A DNA stretch of 64,000 bases from Pseudomonas sp. KNUC1026 (GTDB lineage: Bacteria; Pseudomonadota; Gammaproteobacteria; Pseudomonadales; Pseudomonadaceae): positions 3,744,001 to 3,808,000 of the forward strand of contig NZ_CP087138.1 of NCBI RefSeq assembly GCF_021650705.1. The letters are read 5' to 3'. Below are positions 8,630-19,957 of this stretch, piece after piece. Under the pieces are notes generated by a model. It had not been told where the DNA came from and did no database searches. It worked only from the letters and a program-made list of their open reading frames with translations. The translations under genes were made by a program, and so were the position numbers. Position 1 is the stretch's first letter. Each line of letters begins with the position of its first letter.

Positions 8630-9525
8630 ATGAAGCTCAGCCCCGGAATGCAGGCGCTGGTGGCCAAAACAATGGCCCACGCCTGCCCCGCCGGCGCCAG
8701 CCTTGCAGAGGAGCGCGCGGCCTACTCGCGCATGGCCGCAGCGTTCACGCCTCCTGCCCCAACCGGCCTGGAGGAGCAAGACGTGCTCGCGCCCGGCCAC
8801 CCGACCTTGCGCTGCTACCGCCCCATTGGCCCTCGGCCGCCGGCAGGTTGGCCCACGTTGCTGTACCTGCACGGGGGGGCTGGATGGTCGGCGACTTGAA
8901 CTCCCACGATTTCATCTGCCGGCCACTGGCGCTTGAGCTTGACGCTCAGGTGGTCGCAGTGAATTATCGGTTGGCGCCGGAGGCACCTTATCCGGCGGCC
9001 CTGGAAGATACCCTGTGGGCGTGGCGCTGGTTGGCACAGGCAGAAGGCATCGACTGCTCGCGGCTGGCAGTGGCCGGCGACAGTGCAGGCGGTAACCTGG
9101 CTGCGGCACTTTGCCTGGCTTTACGCGGCCAGGCTGGGCCGCAACCGCGCGCCCAGGCTCTGATCTATCCACTGTTGGGGCCTGGCGGTGAAGGCTCGTG
9201 GCAGGCGAAAGCCTATGCGCCCATGCTGAGTGCAGCCGATGTGCAGGCGTGCATGGCGGCTTACCTGCCTGATGAAGCGCAACGAGTTTTACCCTTCGCG
9301 CTGCCGTTGCTCGCCCCCGACCTGAGCGGCCTGCCAGCGGCATGGGTAGCGGTCGCGGAACACGACCCTTTGTACGATGACGGAGTGCGCTACGCACAGC
9401 GCACGGGCGGCGTGCTGGTCGAGGGGCCCGGCTTGCTGCATGGCGCGCTCAGGGCAACGGACGACCCGTGCGTGAGGGAATGGCGCCAGGCATTGGTGCG
9501 GCACGTGCTGACGCACTGGATATAG
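8630..9525 (+). CDS. Alpha/beta hydrolase, HSL-type esterase (frameshift in G-run 8873-8879)
   Basis: About 298 residues when one G is restored to the seven-G run at 8873-8879. The frame then reads LYLHGGGWMVGDL, giving the HGGG oxyanion-hole motif of the hormone-sensitive lipase family. The nucleophile motif is GDSAGGN, the acid is probably in AEHDPLYDDG and the histidine in LLHGAL. It would hydrolyse short-chain esters in the cytoplasm; the physiological substrate is unknown. The start ATG lies immediately after the betX stop, which suggests coupling to choline or betaine uptake. As given, the sequence yields an 89-residue fragment and a separate C-terminal fragment. Confidence 0.8.
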
Positions 9526-9534
9526 AACCGCTAG

Positions 9535-9564
9535 AAACAAAAAGGCCCCGCATTAGCGGGGCCT
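9535..9564 (-). terminator. Terminator of the tRNA operon
   Basis: A 9-bp stem, AGGCCCCGC / GCGGGGCCT (9543-9551 with 9556-9564). On the minus strand it is followed by a TTTTTGTTT tract, so it ends the tRNA-Asn-Pro-Lys transcript. On the plus strand it may also stop the esterase transcript, though the T-tract there is poor. Confidence 0.8.
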
Positions 9565-9574
9565 CTTCGTTATA

Positions 9575-9650
9575 TGGTGGGTCGTGTAGGATTCGAACCT
9601 ACGACCAATTGGTTAAAAGCCAACTGCTCTACCAACTGAGCTAACGACCC
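9575..9650 (-). tRNA. tRNA-Lys (anticodon TTT)
   Basis: A 76-nt cloverleaf on the minus strand with encoded CCA, acceptor stem GGGTCGT/ACGACCC, D-loop AGCTCAGTTGGTAGAGC, anticodon loop CTTTTAA and T-loop GGTTCGAATCC. It is the last gene of the three-tRNA cluster. Confidence 0.95.
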
Positions 9651-9655
9651 AAAAA

Positions 9656-9732
9656 TGGTCGGGGTGAGGGGATTCGAACTCCTGACATCCTGCTCCCAAA
9701 GCAGGCGCGCTACCGGACTGCGCTACACCCCG
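9656..9732 (-). tRNA. tRNA-Pro (anticodon TGG)
   Basis: A 77-nt cloverleaf on the minus strand with encoded CCA, acceptor stem CGGGGTG/CACCCCG, anticodon loop TTTGGGA between CCTGC and GCAGG, and T-loop AGTTCGAATCC. The C1 start is typical of bacterial proline tRNAs. It is five bases from tRNA-Lys. Confidence 0.95.
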
Positions 9733-9735
9733 AAT

Positions 9736-9811
9736 TGGCTCCGCGACCTGGACTCGAACCAGGGACCCAATGATTAACAGTCATTTGCTCTACCGACTGA
9801 GCTATCGCGGA
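9736..9811 (-). tRNA. tRNA-Asn (anticodon GTT)
   Basis: A 76-nt cloverleaf on the minus strand with encoded CCA, acceptor stem TCCGCGA/TCGCGGA, anticodon loop CTGTTAA between AATGA and TCATT, and T-loop GGTTCGAGTCC. It is the first gene of the cluster. Confidence 0.95.
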
Positions 9812-9906
9812 ACGACTTACTCGGTACTACTTCAAAGCTTGTTGGTACAAAGCGATGAACCCTTCGACTCGTTTACGCTGTTGCGTTCGCATCGTTGAGG
9901 CGCGCC

Positions 9907-9934
9907 ATTCTACACCTTCAAACTTCGCTGTCAA
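9907..9934 (-). promoter_or_regulatory. Sigma-70 promoter of the tRNA cluster
   Basis: On the minus strand, consensus TTGACA (9934-9929) and TAGAAT (9912-9907) are separated by 16 bases and followed by the GC-rich discriminator GGCGCGCC. Such a strong core with a GC discriminator is typical of stringently controlled stable-RNA promoters. It lies about 95 bases upstream of tRNA-Asn. Confidence 0.85.
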
Positions 9935-10001
9935 CACCTCGTTTTCATTTAACTGGCTGTTTTGCCAATTCTTTTCTACGAAGCCCGGAGCTTTTGAAAC
10001 A

Positions 10002-10022
10002 GCCCCACTGTGACAGCGGGGC
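10002..10022 (-). terminator. Probable clpB terminator
   Basis: Hairpin GCCCCGCTG / CAGTGGGGC (minus-strand reading) with one internal mismatch and a three-base loop, followed by TGTTTC. It lies about 50 bases after the clpB stop. The T-tract is weak, and a TTGCAT-17-TAGAAT promoter-like pair at 10053-10025 just upstream could instead start a second tRNA transcript. Confidence 0.4.
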
Positions 10023-10070
10023 GCATTCTAAAACCGGTTCGCGAAAAATGCAAAACTTTTAGTCAGGGCC

Positions 10071-12633
10071 TCAGGAAAAAGCCAATTCGTCTCCGGATAC
10101 GTTAGCCCGCACTGTGTCGCCCGGGTGAAAACTGCCCTGCAGAATCAACTGCGCCAGCGGGTTTTCGATCCAGCGCTGAATGGCCCGCTTCAGCGGCCGT
10201 GCGCCGTACACCGGGTCATAGCCCACCGCAATCAGCTTATCCAGAGCCTCGTCCGACAGCTCCAGCGTCAGGTCACGTTCGGCCAGGCGGCTGCGCAGGC
10301 GGCCGAGCTGGATTTTCGTGATACCGGCAATCTGCTCGCGGCCGAGCGGGTCAAAGATCACCACCTCGTCGATCCGGTTGATGAACTCGGCGGAAATGCG
10401 TGCTCACGGCATCCATTACCGCCGCACGTTGTGCTTCGCGATCCCCTGCCAGCTCCTGAATGCGTGCCGAGCCGAGGTTGGAAGTCATCACCACCACAGC
10501 ATTGCGGAAATCCACAGTCCGGCCGTGGCTGTCGGTCAGGCGCCCGTCTTCCAGCACTTGCAGAAGGATGTTGAATACATCCGGGTGAGCCTTTTCCACT
10601 TCATCGAGCAACACCACCGAGTACGGCTTGCGACGCACGGCTTCGGTGAGGTAACCGCCCTCTTCGTAACCCACATAGCCGGGCGGCGCGCCGATCAGCC
10701 GAGCGACGGAGTGCTTCTCCATGAATTCGGACATGTCGATCCGCACCATGGCCTCTTCGGTATCGAACAAAAATTCAGCCAGCGCCTTGCACAGCTCGGT
10801 CTTGCCCACGCCGGTAGGGCCGAGGAACATGAACGACCCGCTGGGGCGGTTCGGATCGGAAAGCCCGGCGCGCGAGCGGCGCACCGCGTTGGCCACTGCC
10901 ACCACGGCTTCGTTCTGGCCGATCACACGCTGGTGCAGCAGGCTTTCCATCTTCAGGAGCTTTTCACGCTCGCCTTCGAGCATCTTGCTCACCGGGATAC
11001 CGGTCCACTTGGAGACCACCTCGGCGATTTCTTCCTCGGTCACCTTGCTGCGCAGCAACTGGTTTTCACTGTTGCCGTGCTGGTCGACCATCTGCAGGCT
11101 GCGCTCAAGGTCCGGGATCACCCCGTATTGCAGCTCGGCCATGCGGCTCAGGTCGCCCTTGCGGCGCGCGGCCTCAAGCTCCTGGCGCGACTGCTCGATC
11201 TTCTGCTGGATCTGCGCCGAGCCCTGCACTTCAGCTTTCTCCGATGTCCAGATCTCTTCGAGGTCGGCGTACTCGCGCTCCAACCGTGCGATCTCTTCGG
11301 TGAGCTTCTCCAGGCGCTTGAGCGCGGCTTCGTCCTGTTCCTTCTTCAGCGCCTGCGACTCGACCTTCAACTGAATGAGGCGGCGCTCCAGGCGGTCCAG
11401 CACTTCGGGCTTGGAGTCGATCTCCATGCGGATGCGGCTGGCGGCCTCGTCGATCAGGTCGATGGCCTTGTCCGGCAGCTGGCGGTCAGTGATGTAGCGG
11501 TGGCTGAGCTTGGCAGCAGCGATGATCGCGCCATCGGTGATAGCCACTTTGTGATGCACCTCGTAGCGCTCCTTGAGGCCACGCAGAATCGCGATGGTGT
11601 CTTCCTCGCTCGGCTCGTCGACCAGCACTTTCTGAAAGCGCCGTTCCAGCGCTGCGTCTTTCTCGATGTACTGGCGGTACTCGTTGAGCGTGGTAGCCCC
11701 GACGCAATGCAGCTCGCCGCGGGCCAGGGCCGGTTTGAGCATGTTGCCGGCGTCCATCGAGCCTTCGCCCTTGCCGGCGCCGACCATGGTGTGCAGCTCA
11801 TCGATGAACAAAATCACCTGCCCATCCTGCTTGGCCAGGTCATTGAGCACACTCTTGAGGCGCTCCTCGAACTCACCGCGGAACTTGGCGCCGGCGATCA
11901 GCGCGCCCATGTCCAGCGACAGCAGCCGCTTGCCACGCAGGCCGTCGGGCACCTCGCCGTTGATGATGCGCTGCGCGAGGCCTTCTGCGATGGCGGTTTT
12001 ACCGACACCCGGCTCGCCTATCAGCACCGGGTTGTTCTTGGTGCGGCGTTGCAGTACCTGAATGGTGCGGCGAATCTCGTCGTCACGGCCAATCACCGGG
12101 TCAAGCTTGCCGTCTTCGGCGCGCTTGGTCAGGTCGACAGTGTACTTTTCCAGAGACTTGCGCGATTCCTCGACGTTGGCGTCGTTGACAGCCTCGCCGC
12201 CGCGCAGGTTGTTGATGGCGTTTTCAAGAGCCTTGCGGGTCACGCCCTGGCTGAGCAACAGCTTGCCGGCCTTGGTGTTTTCATCGAGCGCCGCCAGCAG
12301 CATCAGCTCGCTGGAGATGAACTGGTCGCCCTTCTGCTGCGCCAGGCGGTCGGCCTGATTGAGCAGGCGCGCCATGTCCTGCGACATGTTCACATCGCCC
12401 GTGGGGTTCTGGATCTTTGGCAGGCGGTCGAGCTCTTCGGTGAGCGCCTTGCGCAAGGCGGTTACGTCGAAACCCACCTGCATGAGCAGCGGTTTGATCG
12501 AACCGCCCTGCTGGTCGATCAGCGCCTGGATCAGGTGCACCGGCTCAATGGCCGGGTGGTCGTGGCCCACTGCCAACGACTGGGCGTCGGAGAGCGCCAT
12601 TTGCAACTTGCTGGTCAAACGGTCTATTCGCAT
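10071..12633 (-). CDS. clpB: ATP-dependent chaperone ClpB (two-base deletion near 10389)
   Basis: A Hsp100 disaggregase of about 854 residues once two missing bases are restored (E. coli ClpB has 857). In order it has an N-domain from [21 protein letters not shown]1 with Walker A GEPGVGKT near residue 205 and Walker [10 protein letters not shown], a long coiled-coil middle domain (about 410-530), AAA2 with GPTGVGKT near 605 and [11 protein letters not shown], and a C-terminal oligomerisation domain. With DnaK it extracts polypeptides from cytosolic aggregates. The break is in STHFR-(PE)-FINRIDEVV, where two bases (probably CC) are lost. Losing the C-terminal 150 residues would destroy hexamer formation, so a sequencing error is far more likely. 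A heat-shock promoter lies upstream. Confidence 0.95.
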
Positions 12634-12714
12634 GGAGGTACCTTCCTGAAGAAAGGCAGGCCGGAGCGCGAACCCCTGAGAGATGAAGAGACAACCTGCC
12701 CGAGATACCCGCTT

Positions 12715-12742
12715 AGATAGGGCCGATTCCGGGAGATTCAAG
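12715..12742 (-). promoter_or_regulatory. Sigma-32 (heat-shock) promoter of clpB
   Basis: On the minus strand CTTGAA (12742-12737), a 14-base spacer and CCCTATCT (12722-12715) match the RpoH consensus CTTGAA / CCCCATNT with one mismatch. It sits about 80 bases before the clpB ATG, in the gap after pgeF, so clpB can be induced independently. Confidence 0.8.
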
Positions 12743-12769
12743 CGGGCAGACGTTGACCTGGCGCAGTAC

Positions 12770-13504
12770 TCAGCTTTCGAGCCATACCAGCGATGCAAAG
12801 CGGCCGGTGGGATTGGCGCGGCGATAGGAGAAAAAACGCTCGTCTTCGACGGTGCAGAACCCGCCACCATACACTGCGCTCACGCCAGCCGAAGCCAGGC
12901 GAATACGCGCCAGTGCATAGATGTCGGCGATGAACTTGCCCGGTGCCTGGCCAGCAACGAACGCTGCAGCAGCTTCTGGATGCGAGCCGACGAACGCTTC
13001 ACGCACCTCGCCCCCGACCTCGAACTGCCGAGGGCCGATGGCAGGCCCCAACCACACCAGCACCTCGGCCGGCGCCACGGCCAGGCTGGAGACGGTGGCT
13101 TCCAGCACGCCCGCAGCCAACCCGCGCCAACCTGCATGAGCGGCAGCCACGCGGGTGCCCGCGCGGTCACAGAACAGAGCCGGGAGGCAGTCGGCAGTCA
13201 TTACCGTGCAGGCGATGCCGGGCGTGGCCGACCAGCTGGCATCAGCCTCATCGACCTGTGCAGGGTTGGCGTGAGCGACAGCGGTGCCGTGCACCTGCCG
13301 GAGCCAGGCCGGCTGGATGTTGAACGGTTGAGCCAAGGCACTGCGGTTGCTGGCGACCGCCTCAGGCGAATCGCCAACATGATCACCCAGGTTCAAGCCT
13401 GCGTAGGGGCCGATGCTCGCTCCACCTTCACGGGTGGTAACGCACGCCCGCACGTTGGCCGGCGCCGGCCATTGCGGCAGGATCAACCCAGGCAGGGTAT
13501 TCAA
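12770..13504 (-). CDS. pgeF: Purine nucleoside phosphorylase / multicopper polyphenol oxidase family (YfiH)
   Basis: About 244 residues, the usual length of YfiH/PgeF proteins. Zinc-site residues are visible: [18 protein letters not shown] (Cys) and [12 protein letters not shown] (His), and the C-terminus [14 protein letters not shown] is typical of the family. Members cleave purine nucleosides phosphorolytically and have been linked to editing of peptidoglycan precursors. The start is uncertain: a TTG overlapping the rluD stop (GGTTGA) at 13504 gives the expected length; a second TTG at 13486 is possible. The stop of rluD overlaps it, so the two are translationally coupled. Confidence 0.85.
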   Translation of the reverse strand: MNTLPGLILPQWPAPANVRACVTTREGGASIGPYAGLNLGDHVGDSPEAVASNRSALAQPFNIQPAWLRQVHGTAVAHANPAQVDEADASWSATPGIACTVMTADCLPALFCDRAGTRVAAAHAGWRGLAAGVLEATVSSLAVAPAEVLVWLGPAIGPRQFEVGGEVREAFVGSHPEAAAAFVAGQAPGKFIADIYALARIRLASAGVSAVYGGGFCTVEDERFFSYRRANPTGRFASLVWLES

Positions 13505-14461
13505 CCGACGAATTCCGCGCGGTCCTGGCGCAGCAACTGGAGCAGCCAGATGATGTCGTCCGGGATGGGAGCTTCCCAGCCCATGCGCTCGCCGGTGTGC
13601 GGGTGGTCGAGCTCCAGAAAGCGCGCATGCAGTGCCTGGCGCGGGAAGGTCTTGAGTGCGTCGACCAGCGAAGGGCTCGCGGCCGGGGAATACGGAAGCG
13701 GCCGCCGTAAACGGGGTCGCCCACCAGAGGAAGTTCACATGGGCCATGTGCACGCGAATCTGGTGCGTACGGCCGGTTTCCAGCTTCACCCGCACATGGG
13801 TGTGCGAGCGGTAGCGTTCCAGCACACGATAGTGGCTGACCGCCGGCTTGCCGTTGTCCATTACGCCCATGCGCTGGCGCTGGGTGCCGTGGCGGCCGAT
13901 GGGGGCGTTGATCTTGCCACCGGCAGTTACCACGCCTACCACCACGCATTCATAGATGCGGCTCACCGAGCGTGCCTGGAGCTGGGCCACCAGGTTGGTC
14001 TGGGCCTGCAGCGTCTTGGCGACCACCATCAGCCCGGTGGTGTCCTTGTCGAGCCGGTGCACGATGCCGGCACGCGGCACATTGATGATGTCGGGCACGT
14101 GATGCAGCAATGCATTGAGCAAGGTGCCGTCGGCGTGGCCGGCGGCAGGATGCACCACCAGGCCAGTGGGCTTGTTGATGACCAGGATGTGGTCGTCTTC
14201 GTAGACGATGTCGAGCTCGATCTCCTGGGCCACCCACTCGCCCTGGGCTTCCTGCTCGGCCTCGAGCTGCAGCACAGAGCCGCCGTGAACCACGTCGCGA
14301 GGCCGCAGCACGGCGCCGTCGACGGTGAGGCGGCCGTCCTTGATCCAGCCGGCGAGGCGCGAGCGGCTGAACTCGGAAAACAGCTGGGCGGCGACCTGGT
14401 CGAGGCGCTGGCCACCCAGGTCGGAGGTGACTTCGGCGCGTAACTGGATGGTTTCGGACAT
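13501..14461 (-). CDS. rluD: 23S rRNA pseudouridine synthase RluD (two single-base deletions)
   Basis: About 320 residues after repair. An N-terminal S4 domain (RLDQVAAQLFSEFSRSRLAGWI) precedes the catalytic domain with the pseudouridine synthase motif HRLDKDTTGLMVVAK, whose Asp is the nucleophile, and later ETGRTHQIRVHMAH. RluD modifies uridines 1911, 1915 and 1917 in helix 69 of 23S rRNA. The frame is lost twice: GG at 13729-13730 should be GGG (HVNFPLVGDPVYGG), and GGGG at 13685-13688 should be five G (RFRIPPAASPSLVDAL). With both restored it runs to [18 protein letters not shown]. It is divergent from bamD, the standard Pseudomonas arrangement. Confidence 0.93.
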
Positions 14462-14623
14462 GCTTGAGCTACAAGTAAAGAACAAGGCGGGCGGCAAGCC
14501 TTTGGATCGGCTGCGCGCTTGTGGTTAAATACGGCGACTTTTGCCCGGGGAGTTCCACGGGGGTGCTCATCATATCAGGACGGTCGCTCTCAAGACAGGG
14601 ACCGTTGGGGGACGCAAGCCGCT

Positions 14624-15643
14624 ATGCAAGCAAGACACCTGCTGCTGATCGCCATCATCGGCCTGACCGCCGCCTGTTCGTCTAAAAAGGAAGTGGTCGA
14701 CGAAAACCTGAGCGAAGTGGAACTGTACCAGCAGGCGCAGAAAGACCTCGACCACAGCGATTACAACGCCGCGACTGCCAAGTTGAAGGCGTTGGACTCG
14801 CGTTACCCGTTCGGCCGTTTCGCCGACCAGGCTCAGCTCGAGCTGATCTACGCCAACTACAAGAACTCCGAGCCCGAGGCCGCCAAGGCCGCAGCCGAGC
14901 GCTTCATCCGCCTGCACCCGCAGCACCCGAACGTCGACTACGCCTATTACCTCAAGGGCCTGACCAGCTTCGACCAGGACCGCGGCATCGTCGCGCGCTT
15001 TCTGCCGCTGGACATGACCCGCCGCGACCCGGGCGCCGCTCGCGACTCCTACAACGAGTTCGCCCAGCTCACCAGCCGTTACCCCAACAGCCGCTACGCA
15101 CCCGATGCCAAGCAGCGCATGGTGTATCTGCGCAACCTGCTGGCGGCGTACGAGATTCACGTGGCCGATTACTACATCACCCGCCAGGCGTGGGTCGCTG
15201 CCGCCAACCGCGGCCGCTATGTAGTCGAGAACTACCAGGGTACGCCGTCCGTCGGCGATGGCCTGGCGGTGATGACCGAGTCGTATGAGCACATGCACCT
15301 GGACGACCTGGCTGCCACCAGCCTCGAAACCCTCAAGCAGAACTACCCGAACCACCCGAGCCTGAAGAACGGCAAGTTCGTACCGCAACGGTCTGACGAC
15401 GAGAACCGCAGCTGGCTGTCCAAAGCCACGCTGGGCCTGATCGAAGGCAAGGCGCCCTCGCCTCCCACTTCCACTCGCGCCCAGGAAGACCTGATGCGCA
15501 AGTACCAGGAAGACAAGGACGCCATGCCCAAGGAACTGTTCCCCAAATCCCAGGGCGGTACCGCTGAGGACACTGACCAGCCAGTGGACCAGCCCAAGAA
15601 GCGCTCCTGGCTCAGCTACATGACTTTCGGCCTGTTCGGCTGA
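14624..15643 (+). CDS. bamD: Outer membrane assembly lipoprotein BamD (ComL)
   Basis: A 339-residue lipoprotein with signal sequence and lipobox LTAACSSKK (Cys near residue 18). Five TPR-like helical repeats follow: [37 protein letters not shown], and the family motif DYAYYLKGL. BamD is the essential partner of BamA in folding outer-membrane beta-barrels, anchored to the inner face of the outer membrane. The C-terminal tail beyond about residue 250, low in complexity and ending [13 protein letters not shown], is an extension found in Pseudomonas. It is divergent from rluD, and a terminator follows directly. Confidence 0.95.
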   Translation: MQARHLLLIAIIGLTAACSSKKEVVDENLSEVELYQQAQKDLDHSDYNAATAKLKALDSRYPFGRFADQAQLELIYANYKNSEPEAAKAAAERFIRLHPQHPNVDYAYYLKGLTSFDQDRGIVARFLPLDMTRRDPGAARDSYNEFAQLTSRYPNSRYAPDAKQRMVYLRNLLAAYEIHVADYYITRQAWVAAANRGRYVVENYQGTPSVGDGLAVMTESYEHMHLDDLAATSLETLKQNYPNHPSLKNGKFVPQRSDDENRSWLSKATLGLIEGKAPSPPTSTRAQEDLMRKYQEDKDAMPKELFPKSQGGTAEDTDQPVDQPKKRSWLSYMTFGLFG

Positions 15644-15650
15644 TGCAACA

Positions 15651-15674
15651 AGCCCCGGCCTGCCGGGGCTTTTT
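15651..15674 (+). terminator. bamD terminator
   Basis: Stem AGCCCCGG / CCGGGGCT followed by TTTTT, starting 7 bases after the bamD stop. Confidence 0.9.
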
Positions 15675-15698
15675 CATGCGGGATACCTTTCGAGCATC

Positions 15699-15935
15699 AT
15701 GATACGCATCCTCTTCTGGGCCGCCGTGATCTACGTAGCCTTCTGGCTCTGGCGCCGCTACAAGCTGGCAGGCCAGCGCAAGGCACCTGCCGGTAAAAAG
15801 GGCCATACCCTGACCATGGTCCGCTGCGCCCACTGCGGCGTGCACCTGCCTGACGACCGCGCCCTCAAGCGCGGCGAGCACTGGTTCTGCAGCCCCGCAC
15901 ACCTGGAGCAAGGGCCCGCTGGCCGTGCTCGGTAA
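15699..15935 (+). CDS. Small membrane-anchored zinc-ribbon-like protein (PP0621 family type)
   Basis: A 78-residue protein with one N-terminal membrane helix (ILFWAAVIYVAFWLW), a basic stretch, then a CAHCGVHLPDD...FCSPAH segment whose Cys/His spacing suggests a metal-binding knuckle. Small proteins of this type sit between bamD and pilS in pseudomonads; the function is unknown. Its end overlaps the pilS start by 11 bases, implying co-transcription with pilS-pilR. Confidence 0.7.
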   Translation: MIRILFWAAVIYVAFWLWRRYKLAGQRKAPAGKKGHTLTMVRCAHCGVHLPDDRALKRGEHWFCSPAHLEQGPAGRAR

Positions 15936-17508
15936 CGTCAACGCCAGCCAGGCGCAGCGCATGCTGCGCCTCTACCACGTGTATCGGCTGATCATCGGCC
16001 TGTCGCTGGTGCTGCTGATTTCCAGCGAATTCGACAGCCGGCTCATGGAGCTGGCCAACGTTACGCTGTTCCGCGCCGGCAGTTGGGCCTACCTGGGGCT
16101 CAACCTGCTAGCGGTGCTGCTGTTGCGCCATGCCCGCCACCCGGTACGCGCCTTCACCCTGGCGGCAGCGGACGTGATCATGCTCGCCGGGCTGTTCTAC
16201 GCCGGCGGCGGCATCCCCAGCGGCATCGGCAACCTGCTGATCGCCTCGGTGGCCATGGGCAACCTGCTGCTACGTAGCCGTGCCGGCTTGCTGATCGCGG
16301 CCATGGCCTCTATCGGCATCATCTACATCACTTTCTACCTCAACTACGCGCGCGGTGTGGCACCGAACGACTATCTGCAAGCCGGCTCGCTGGGCGTCCT
16401 GTGCTTTGCTGTGGCGCTGATCGTGCAGGGGCTCACGCGCCTGCTGCGCACCAGTGAGAGCCTTGCCGAGCAGCGCGCCAGCGATGTCACCAGCCTCGAA
16501 GCGCTCAATGCCCTGATCCTGCAACGCATGCGCACCGGCATCATCGTGCTCGACGCCGAGAACCGCGTGCAGCTGGCCAACCAGGGCGCGCTGGCGTTGC
16601 TCGGCATGCCTAACCTGGCCGGCCAACTGATGGCGGTGCATTCGGCAGAGCTGATCGAGCGGCTGCTGCAGTGGCGCGTGAACCCGGCGCTGCGGGTCAA
16701 GAGTTTGCGCCTCAGGGACAGCGGCCCTTCGGTGCAACCCAATTTCGTGGCGCTGCGCCACGGCGAGCGCCAGCAGACGCTGGTGTTCCTGGAAGACCTG
16801 TCGCAGGTCGCGCAACAAGCGCAGCAGCTCAAGCTCGCAGCGCTGGGCAGGCTCACCGCCAGCATCGCCCATGAAATCCGCAATCCCCTGGGCGCCATCA
16901 GCCATGCCGGGCAACTGTTGCAGGAATCCACCGACCTGGAACAGCCCGATCAACGGCTGGTGCAGATCATTCTGGACCACTCCAAGCGGATGAACCTGCT
17001 GATCGAAAACGTGTTGCAGCTGTCTCGGCGGCGCCAGGCAGAGCCTGAGCTGTTGGATCTGCGGGCCTGGCTGGATACCTTCAGCCATGACTTCAACGCG
17101 ACGGCACGCGAAAGCCAGCAGCTGCACATACGCATAGGCCTGGGCAACATTCGAACGCGCATGGACCCCAACCACCTGACCCAGGTGGTCACCAACCTTG
17201 TGGAAAACGGCCTGCGCTACAGCGGCCAACAGCACGCGCTGGCGCAGGTATGGCTGCACCTGTACGTCGAGCCCGCCAGCGGCCTGGCGGTGCTGGATGT
17301 GCTGGACGACGGCCCAGGGTTTGCTCCCGACAAGCTGCAACACATCTTCGAACCATTCTTCACCACCGAGACCAAAGGCACGGGCCTTGGCCTGTACATC
17401 TCCCGCGAGCTGTGCGAAAGCAACCAGGCCCACCTAGACTACAGGCCACGCGATCAGGGCGGCAGTTGCCTGCGCATTACCTTCGCCCACGCCAACAAAC
17501 AAGGTTGA
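15925..17508 (+). CDS. pilS: Sensor histidine kinase PilS
   Basis: About 527 residues. Six hydrophobic helices fill roughly the first 185 residues, followed by a PAS-like segment (ALILQRMRTGIIVLDAENRV), the HisKA phosphoacceptor SIAHEIRNPLGAISH (His near 316), and an ATPase domain with NLVENGLRYS, DDGPGF and GTGLGLYISREL. PilS senses pilin in the inner membrane and phosphorylates PilR to control type IV pilus genes. The start is uncertain: GTG at 15925 overlaps the preceding gene, and an ATG at 15961 is the alternative; neither has a strong ribosome binding site. pilR follows 3 bases later. Confidence 0.92.
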   Translation: MLGNVNASQAQRMLRLYHVYRLIIGLSLVLLISSEFDSRLMELANVTLFRAGSWAYLGLNLLAVLLLRHARHPVRAFTLAAADVIMLAGLFYAGGGIPSGIGNLLIASVAMGNLLLRSRAGLLIAAMASIGIIYITFYLNYARGVAPNDYLQAGSLGVLCFAVALIVQGLTRLLRTSESLAEQRASDVTSLEALNALILQRMRTGIIVLDAENRVQLANQGALALLGMPNLAGQLMAVHSAELIERLLQWRVNPALRVKSLRLRDSGPSVQPNFVALRHGERQQTLVFLEDLSQVAQQAQQLKLAALGRLTASIAHEIRNPLGAISHAGQLLQESTDLEQPDQRLVQIILDHSKRMNLLIENVLQLSRRRQAEPELLDLRAWLDTFSHDFNATARESQQLHIRIGLGNIRTRMDPNHLTQVVTNLVENGLRYSGQQHALAQVWLHLYVEPASGLAVLDVLDDGPGFAPDKLQHIFEPFFTTETKGTGLGLYISRELCESNQAHLDYRPRDQGGSCLRITFAHANKQG

Positions 17509-17511
17509 GCC

Positions 17512-18847
<1,336 letters not shown>

Positions 18848-18870
<23 letters not shown>

Positions 18871-19954
18871 GCCGCGTATCTGGCGCGTAGGGCGCCGGGT
18901 CAATGATCGGCGCCTTGCCGGCAACCAGATTCGCCAGCAACTGGCACGAAGCCGGGGCCAATACCAGGCCATTGCGAAAGTGCCCGCAGTTCAACCACAG
19001 GCCAGGATGGCGGCTTACCGGGCCGATGAACGGAATGCCTTCCGGCGACCCAGGCCGCAGCCCCGCCCAGTGCCCTACCCTTTCAGCCTTTTCCAATCCC
19101 GGCAGCAGCGCCACGGCTGAGGCCTCCAGGCTTTCCAGCGCTTCGGCCGTGGGCGTTTTGTCGAACCCTGCGTATTCAAGGGTGCTGCCTACCAGAATAT
19201 GGCCGTCGCGCCGTGGAATCGCATAGCGCCCCTTGGCCAGCACCATGCGTGGCAGGAAGTCGCTGGCGCATTTGTACAGAATCATCTGCCCTTTCACCGG
19301 CTCCACGGGCAACGCCATGCCGAGGGTCGCGAGCAGTTCACCGCTCCAGGCGCCGGCGGTCAGCACCACGCGGTCGGCGCGCAATTCGCCCTCGGCCGTG
19401 CGCACGCCCACCACCTGGTCACCTTCGAGCACGAAGCCTTGCGCACAGCAGTGCTCGCGCAATGTGACGTTCGGGCAATGGGCCAAGGCAGCCTTGAGGG
19501 ATTTTACCAGCCGAGGGTTGCGCACGTTGGCGACGTCAGCCATGTAGATCGCCCGCTCGAAACCTGCCCCCAGGGCTGGCACCTGGCGATAGGTGGCCTC
19601 GATGCTCACGGCGCTGAGCGGCCGGCGTTCGCGCCTGGCCCATTCCAGTGCCCGGGCTTCGTCATCGAGGTCGAGCCAGTACAGGCCAGTGACATGCACT
19701 TCGGGGTCGACGCCGGTGTCAAGGAACAGGCGGTCGGCCAGTTGCGGGTAGAAATCCTGCGACCAGTGCGCCAGTGCGGTTACCGCCTGGCTGTAGCGCC
19801 AGGGGTACAGCGGCGAGACGATGCCGCCGCCAGCCCAGGAGGATTCGAGGCCCGCGCCCTGGCGGTCGATAACGGTGACCTGGCCGTCCAGTTCGGCCAG
19901 ATTCAGTGCAGTCAGCAGGCCGATGGCACCGGCGCCGACGATGAGTGTTTGCAT
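18848..19954 (-). CDS. thiO: Glycine oxidase ThiO (FAD-dependent)
   Basis: 368 residues of the D-amino acid oxidase (DAO) family. The FAD-binding dinucleotide fold is at the N-terminus (TLIVGAGAIGLLTALNLAE) with the downstream acidic residue in TVIDRQ, and SSWAGGGIVSP is the segment following it. The C-terminus has GLRPGSPEGIPFIGPV and NCGHFRNGLVLAPAS, the flavin-contacting motif of ThiO enzymes. It oxidises glycine to iminoglycine for the thiazole ring of thiamine in the cytoplasm. It lies just downstream of pilE (3-base gap) and could be co-transcribed with the pilin operon, although it is not functionally related. Confidence 0.9.
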
Positions 19955-19957
19955 GGG

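Noticed and set aside
9575-9811. Integration (attachment) site at the tRNA cluster
   Set aside because: No integrase gene or direct repeat of a tRNA 3' end was found on either side within the window.
10025-10053. Second tRNA promoter
   Set aside because: TTGCAT-17-TAGAAT is plausible, but the stronger TTGACA-16-TAGAAT pair lies closer to the tRNA genes and a hairpin separates the two. Kept only as a remark.
10381-10400. Programmed frameshift in clpB
   Set aside because: There is no slippery heptamer or following structure, two bases are lost, and several other genes in the window show similar sequencing-type indels.
10318-12720. Very long plus-strand open frame opposite clpB
   Set aside because: It mirrors the codon bias of clpB on the other strand, has no family signature and no ribosome binding site. 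Similar long antisense frames lie opposite ileS (28201-31158), cstA (57382-60042), morA (50906-53257), the HrpK-like gene (4788-6923) and murJ (32002-33708).
13501-14461. True pseudogenisation of rluD
   Set aside because: Two independent single-base losses in C runs restore a perfect RluD; everything else in the gene is intact, so an assembly error is the simpler explanation.
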